A DNA stretch of 64,000 nt from Pascua guehoae (taxonomy: Eukaryota > Basidiomycota > Tremellomycetes > Trichosporonales > Trichosporonaceae), in assembly GCA_001600415.1 (NCBI GenBank), contig BCJX01000008.1:189851-253850 (forward strand), written 5' to 3'. The notes under the pieces were generated by a model, which was not told where the DNA came from, made no database searches, and saw only the letters and a program-made list of their open reading frames with translations. Position 1 is the first letter of the stretch. Each line of letters starts with the position of its first letter. Below, piece after piece: positions 58,002 to 64,000 of the stretch. Position numbers and translations under genes: made by a program.

Positions 58002-58793
58002 TTGGGTGATTACACTGTTGACATTCACTTTTGATATTGGTTGTGAGCATGTGATTGGCGCGTTTTCGAGATGGGTGTACGCGTTTGTGGTTCAGCGACT
58101 CTTTCGCGGAGGTTTAGTCGTTGGTTCGATTCGGCCTGACAACTGACCACATCCTTCGGCCGCACCCTTCGGAGTCCAACCATCGTTTGTCATGCGTTCC
58201 GTGGCGCGGCTGAGACCTCAAGAGGCAACATCACGACATTTCCTTTGTTCCCATTTTGCACACAGGTCGTGGCCGTGTTGGCAGCCTTGATTTCACTGAA
58301 ACGTGGGCGACACTTCACAGTGCATTAAACTGTCTCAACACGAAATATGAGGGAATCCGAATGAGTGAAAATGCAAGATATACAGGTCGACGGGTATACT
58401 GTACGCGTACGCGTACGTCTCGGCTTCCGGGACGCCGCCGCGGGAGATGGTAATGATAATGGCAGCGGGCAATGGCGACCGCCGGCGGCCGAGGCAGCAT
58501 CTTGGTTGTTCTTGTCCCCGCTCTATCGCCTTGATGGTCATCACCACCACATTCGCTGTAGGCCTGTACTGTAGGCTTGGGCGGCATCGGGTGCATGGTG
58601 CATACAGGCGGACAAGCCAGCCTTGCGGCGTCCAAGACGGTCGCCGGCGCGGATTATTGTGCGAGTGCTAATCTCCTGTCGTCCCAGTCCGTGTCGTTGC
58701 TCGTGGTTGTGTCGTGTCGTAGTCGTAGTCTCCGCCTGCCAAGGTCGTCCGATCACCGGGATGTCGACTCCTGTCCATTGTCGTTTGCGCCGC
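58002..58793. other. intergenic
   Basis: Upstream of the tRNA and downstream of the BTB/CAP-Gly gene. Contains the palindrome-like GTACGCGTACGCGTACG at 58401. No gene is supported. Confidence 0.5.
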
Positions 58794-61700
58794 TCACTCT
58801 GCACCGACGACAAACACGACGTCGCTGGGACGCACAAACAGCGCGCGCGGGTGATCTGGCGGCCCCCACTCGGCCGATGCAAATGGACTGGCCGCACGGC
58901 GTCCCATGTCCGGCGGCGCTAGGCCAGCACCCGGCATGCCGCCCAGCCCCAACCCGTTGAGGCCGTGCACATGCGGCATCGCAATGGGGCGGTACCGCGG
59001 ACGTGCAGGAAGACTGTCTGCAATGGTGGCGATGCGGCGGAGGCGGACGGCGCGCTCGCGTTCTTGGTCGGAACTCTGTGCGGTCGGCGCAGGGGGCGTA
59101 AAGTGAAAGTAGCGGATGCCGTCCTTGACACCAATCGGGAGTGTCTCGACGCCGAAGCGCTCCAGGTCGTCGACTTCAAGACCCACCCAAGCCCCGTGCG
59201 AGCCCACGACGCCGCCAAGGTACTTTACATTGCCGCGGAAGCGGGCGCGCCGTTGACCGCTGAGGGTGACAATGCACGGGATGCCCACGCGCAGGGACAC
59301 GCCCGAGACCTTGTCCGCAAATGGCTCGTACTCGTCGTCCACCACTTCGTCCTTGGGGAGTACAGGTGCCGGTGGCGGGGCGCGGGGCGGAGGGTCGAAT
59401 GCGAGCGCAGGGTGAGGGCGAAACACGGACGAGACCGAGCGAACCGAGCCAGAGTCGGGCACGAGACGCGTCACTGGGCTCCTCGGGCTGCCCTGCACCT
59501 GGTATGCGCTCGAGAAAGAGCTCACCGAGCTCACATTCGAGAGGCGCGTCGAACTCGTGCTCATCTTTCGTGGAGTAGATGCCTTGCCATTGATTGCGGA
59601 TGGAGTCGGGGCCGATGGCGTGTAGCCGAGTGTGGGAGACGACTTGACGGGCGGCGTTGCTGCAGGCGTCGGCGGTGCGTTTGCACGCACAGGTGTCGGG
59701 GGTACCGGCGTGGTGAGGATGGGCACCTTTGGCGGTGATGCCGCGACATGGGTGGTGGTAGCCTTTGGGGTTGATGGACCAGACGCCGAGATGGGCACTG
59801 CCGAGAGCGGCGACGCAGGTGACGTTAGGTCCAAGGCTGCGGGACTTGTTGGCTTTGGTGTCGGCGGCAGCGTCGACGGCGACTCGGGAACAGGCGTGAG
59901 CGGCGTCGCAGACAACGGCGTGAGCTTGGACGGGGAAAATGCCTGCGCTGCAAGGGGTTGCGCAGGTGGCGTGGATTCAGTCGCAGCCTCCTCCTCGTCT
60001 GGTGGAGTGACCCGGACCCCACCAACGTCGTCCTCGGGCACATCGTCTGCCGGCGCAGTGACCCGCACCTCGGTTGGAATCGAGTTGGCAGTGGATGGTG
60101 GTGACGGGTCCGTCTCCGTGTCCGTCACCTGGATGTCAACGTGGTCGGACGGCGTCTCTGGCGGGTACGTCGCGTCCGAAGGCGTCTCGGGCTCTACAGA
60201 CTCTGCGGCAGAGTCTGCGCCCTTTTCAGCGCCGACATCGATAGACGAGTGCGTCGGCGAGGCAGGACGAGACTCGGCGAGCTCGACGACCAGCTCGGCA
60301 TCAATCCGTGGAGTGATGGCCTCGGGCGGGCCCTCTGTTGACATTGAGCCCGTTGGCGAGCGTGCCGTCCGCGCAGCATTTGCGACTGGCCCAGACCCAG
60401 TGCGAGCACGGGCACCACGGGAACTGAGGGATGCCCGAGGACCAGCAGCTGCGACCGATGGTGCCGACTTGCTGGGCGACAGAGTAGACGGTACTTCCTT
60501 GCCGGTTGAACTGCGAGGCCCAGCACGGCCCGGTGGAAGGGGCGTGGCTCGTTTCCATGGCGCGGCCGCAGACTTTGTCCGTGGGCGCGTCTCGCTGTTT
60601 GGCGTCGAGCCTGGGGTGAGGGACGTTGCCCGTACGCGGGGGTTGAGCGGTGTTCCTGGTGAGAGATGGAGGGGGGGTGACCGTGTCGATGCAGCTGTGG
60701 CAGGCCGGACAGTCCCAGCCTTGGACACGGTCCTGGTCGCAGGCGTTTTCGGGGCCGTTGGCATAGGGCTAGGTTTGGTGGGAACAGGAGGATGGGCGTT
60801 CCGAAGCGACTTGGTGGACGTCGACGGGCGGAGTGCTGGAGTCCTTGCAGGATTGGTCGACTGTGCCGTGGTCGTCGTGGTCCTCGAGCTAGACGTCCGC
60901 GGGGGAACCTTTGGTGCAGGTCGAGTGGTCCCTGGCGCGGCAGTGCCCGTCCGACTCGACGTCGACGCCGTCTTGTTTGGCAACGATGCTCGAGAAGCCG
61001 GACGCGCGGGAGCGTTGGGTAACGACGGCGCAAGAGACGCGGACCCACTCGCCACCTTTGACTTGGTGCTCTTGGTGCTGGTGGTGGATACGCTCCGGGT
61101 GCGGGTCGGTAACGGTGGCACTCGTGACGTCGTCGACGAGGTCCGCGGCGCTGTCGACTTGCCCGTTGCGGTCGAACGAACAGTCGCCCCGCTGCGGGAT
61201 GTTGTCGTCGTTTTGGACGTGGTGGTCGACCGCGTTGTCGCACTAGACTGTGCCGACGTAGACGAGCGCACAGACGACACTGAAGGCTGGTGCCGTAACA
61301 ACGTTGGCGATCCAGCACGGGGTGTGGGCGATGATGCCGCCGAGCGGTTCGGCCTACTCACGCCCTTGCCCTTATTCATCCCCGTAAGGAGCGGACGTGG
61401 GGGGCCTGTCATTACTGGTCGCGCAGAGGGTGTTGGACTTTGCGATGGCGATCCTACGGATGGGCTGCGCTTGCGCGATGAGCCGACAGAGACGAGTGGT
61501 GTCTTGCTGGCGGCCGTTGGACTGCGTGCTAACGGGCCATCAATGGGTAGGGCTGGGGGTCTTGGAGTCGAGAACGTGCGCGTGCGCGATGCCGCTGTGC
61601 GGACCGATGCTGCAGACGTCGTCGATGCAGACGACGAGAGGCGGAGTCGTCGGAGACCATTCGCCTCTGGGGGCTCGGGTGTTGTCGGCGTGTGCTGCAA

Positions 61701-64000
61701 TGTCGATGTCGATGCGGCCGTTGACGTGGAGGTCGATGCGCGACTGGACGTGGAAACCCGAGTCTTTCGTGTAGAGGGCTGGTCTGGCTGTTGGGCGGAG
61801 CGGCCTGCGTCGTGTAGGCCCACGGCTCGAGAAGAGGTGCGCGGGAAACCGTTGTTGCGCGAGCGGGGGAAAGGGACTTGTGGGGGACTGAGAAGCTCGT
61901 CGATGGGAACATCGATTTCTGCGTGTCAGCTAGTTGTCCGCTCCCCCTCCCCCCCAATGGACAGGACGCGGTCTTGGCCTGTGCGCTCGGGCGCCGTGTT
62001 TCACTCACCATCGCTCATCTCCTTGATCGCCCAGGGCTCGAGACCGACAAAGCCCCCCTCGTCCTTGATCTGCATCCACCGTCGGCGAATGTGGCCCAGG
62101 ATACCTTCCTTGGCCTCCTCGACCTTTTTCCGCGCGCTCGAACGAGGTGGGAGAGCAGCCTCCAGCGTATCGGGGTGAACCTTGAGGAGGAGGGACGAAA
62201 CCATCGTCTGGTACATGCGCGGGGCGCTAACAAAGCTGCCCACACGTCCGGCAGCGCCGACAATCTCGCGGAGGACAAGGTCAAGCAGGTCATCGCTAAA
62301 GCCAACGCCGTTGAGCAGGTTCCACAGCTCCTTGCTCCCGCACAGCTCGGTAAAGTTGGCAGCGAGTACTTGTCGCGCCTGCACCTCGACTGGGTCGACC
62401 ATGTCGCCGAGCGCGTCCACCCACACTGATGCCTCGGCACCCTTTGTGCGGATGCCATGTTCCATACGTGCACGCACGCGTACAATGCCACGAAACGCCG
62501 AAACGACGTTTGCGGGGCCGAGCTTGTTGATGACGTCCTTGACGAGGTCCAGGCGCTCGCTCTCGTCGGCGGACGCTACCTCTCGGTTCCAGCATTCTGC
62601 CCAACCAGCCAGAATGAAGCGGCGCGCCCGCCGCTGGATCTCGAGGGAGCCCACATCGCTGCTGCCAGCAAAGCGCCAGACGCGAGAGACGCGCGTGACA
62701 CAGCGGCGGCAATGGCAGTGGTTCCACTCGAGTCCATGACAAAAATCGTACACGAGGCGAGACTCGATTTCGTTGACGAGGACATCGAGCTGGAGGTAGG
62801 TTGCGGCGCGGTGGATCTGGAACGCAGTGAGGAGGTCAAAGGACCGGTTTGAAAAGTCGAGGTGGCCAGCATAGATCCAACCCAGGCAAAAGTGGAGTGC
62901 GGCGGGGGTGAATGGTGGGGTCGGGAGGTGAATATCCGCCGTAGCTGGGCGGAAGAGGCCAGCATTGAGGAGCAGGGAAGCAAAGTAGGGCGAGCGCGAT
63001 ACCAGCATGAACCGATGGGCAGTGAAGATGACCGTCGCCGACAGACTGTCGTCTGAGCCGTCCGACGTGTCCGAGTCATAGTCGGCACCCTCTGGTGAGT
63101 CGAGATGGATACGCACATCGCAGTACAGCTTGCTGGTCCACATGTACGTGAGATCTTGGCCGAGCTTGTCCCTGCGTTCAGCGAGGTCACCGCGTCGTCC
63201 AAGTGAGTCGCGGACGCTACCGCCGCCGTTGTTGTGGTCTTCGGAAATCCACTCGACCACATCTCCAAAACCCTCGCCCGTGTAAAGCCACTCGAGCCGA
63301 GCGCGGAAGAGCTCGGGCGCGTCGTCGTGACCCAGGCGGAGCACGCCAATTCCCGATCCCTGGTCGCTCCCACCGCCCGTGCTCAACGTTGGCGCGCGAA
63401 GCGTTCCATCGCTTTCGGCTGTATCGACCGATAGGCTACTTCCTCGTCTGTAGAAGGATGGACTGGGGGTGTTGCGCGCAGACGCCGGGTGGAGCGTGGA
63501 CAACGAAAGCGGCGTGGGGGAAGGTGCACCGAGGGACGTGGGCGAGCGCGACAGTCCTATTGTCTTGCTCGGCAGAAAGTAGCGGTCCTTGAATGCTTCT
63601 GAGTTTGGTTAGCTATTCCACTCGAGTCTTGGAACCGCGCATGGTCCACACGGGACATGGCCGGTGGTCGTAGACATACTTGGTGCTCGCACGTAGACGA
63701 CCGCTGTGGTGTTAGCTTTGGCTTGACCAGTCTGGGCAGTCTTCCCTCGGCATCGTCAATCACTCCCATCCCAACCCGCTTCCTTCTCCGCGTCGATGCC
63801 CAACCATATGCACACACCTTTATGCGCCCAGACCCGCTCTCCTCCCTCGGTTTCCCAGGATACATCGGCGAAGCGCTCGCGCGAGTGTGCGAGGAGCTCG
63901 TGTAGATCGCGCGCCCAGAGCTCAGTGGACGCGGAAACACGGTCCTCGACGGTGGGGAATGGTGTAAGCGCCGATGAAGCGTCCGGCCCGCGCCGGAGCG
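58794..64000 (-). CDS. BTB/POZ and CAP-Gly domain protein (5' end beyond window)
   Basis: Exons visible: 64000-63818 (open to the edge), 63703-63680 (24 nt), 63598-62009 and 61918-58794, phases consistent; about 1630 residues are in the window. The N-terminal part has a BTB-like start (FADVSWE...ERVWAHK/AVVYVRAP/KAFKDRYFLP). A second BTB-like module follows: YCDVRIHL, TVIFTAHRFMLVSRSPYFASLLL, ADIHLPTPPFTPAALHFCLGWIYAG, YLQLDVLVNEIESRL. A helical region comes next (BACK-like position). A roughly 650-residue basic Ser/Thr/Pro-rich linker resembles microtubule-binding linkers. The C-terminal CAP-Gly domain (about 59080-59320) reads GIPCIVTLSG, RARFRGNVKYLGGV, GAWVGLEVDD, KDGIRYFHF; the usual GKNDG is replaced by a longer GVETLPIGVKDG loop. 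It probably links microtubule ends with a Cullin-3-type or scaffold function; that is inference. Confidence 0.85.

Noticed and set aside
58095..58135. GGTTCGATTC as the T arm of a second tRNA
   Set aside because: No matching D arm, anticodon arm or acceptor stem was found around it.
59632..62178. 848-codon open frame opposite the BTB/CAP-Gly gene
   Set aside because: Antisense shadow of a GC-rich Ser/Thr/Pro coding exon; composition is Val/Gly/Asp repeats as expected from reverse-complemented Ser/Thr/Pro codons.

Overview
The window is nuclear DNA of a fungus, most likely a basidiomycete yeast of the Tremellomycetes (Trichosporon/Cryptococcus relatives). Reasons: GC-rich coding sequence, many short introns (about 40-100 nt) with GTGAGT/GTACGT donors and CTNAC branch sites, and recognisable eukaryotic families (INO80, S-adenosylhomocysteine hydrolase, a Rab GTPase, a GT71 mannosyltransferase, Zn2Cys6, bZIP and HSF-type regulators). 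No operons, CRISPR arrays or prokaryotic signals were seen. Taxonomic placement is inference. Exon-intron structures were built by hand from splice signals and frame continuity, with no transcript support.

Layout. 0-7.4 kb: 3' end of S-adenosylhomocysteine hydrolase (+), an HSF-type DNA-binding protein (+), a small ubiquitin-fold protein (-), a 3.7-kb gene-poor stretch with decayed repeats, and a 147-aa unknown protein (+). 7.5-16.7 kb: a single-pass membrane protein with a repeat-rich proline tail (-), a Rab GTPase (+) and a DUF1275 membrane protein (-). 18-27 kb: a Golgi GT71 mannosyltransferase (-), a RING-finger protein (-) and a bZIP factor of the HAC1/XBP1/HXL1 type (-). 27-40 kb: long gene-poor DNA with a (GT)n tract and gap, a conserved-looking 380-aa unknown protein (-), an F-box protein (-), a Zn2Cys6 regulator (-) and a 76-aa membrane micro-protein (+). 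40.6-46.5 kb: the INO80 chromatin-remodelling ATPase (-). 50-57 kb: a Ser/Thr/Pro-rich protein with 14-aa repeats (+), minisatellites with an assembly gap, and a Pro/Gln-rich prion-like protein (+). 57.9-64 kb: an intron-bearing tRNA-Ala (-) and a BTB plus CAP-Gly protein (-) running off the window.

Main highlight: in the bZIP gene the reading frame changes across a 59-nt segment with no usable GT-AG boundaries. Both ends carry the CNG|CNGN motif used by the ER-stress RNase IRE1, and the 5' site lies in the 7-nt loop of a perfect 8-bp hairpin. Removing exactly 59 nt joins the bZIP frame to a long acidic C-terminus. This is the expected signature of the unfolded-protein-response switch. Secondary items: a Rab with threonine in place of the catalytic switch-II glutamine, a BTB/CAP-Gly fusion, and several repeat-built low-complexity proteins. 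The genes are functionally independent housekeeping, secretory and regulatory loci; no shared pathway is implied by adjacency.
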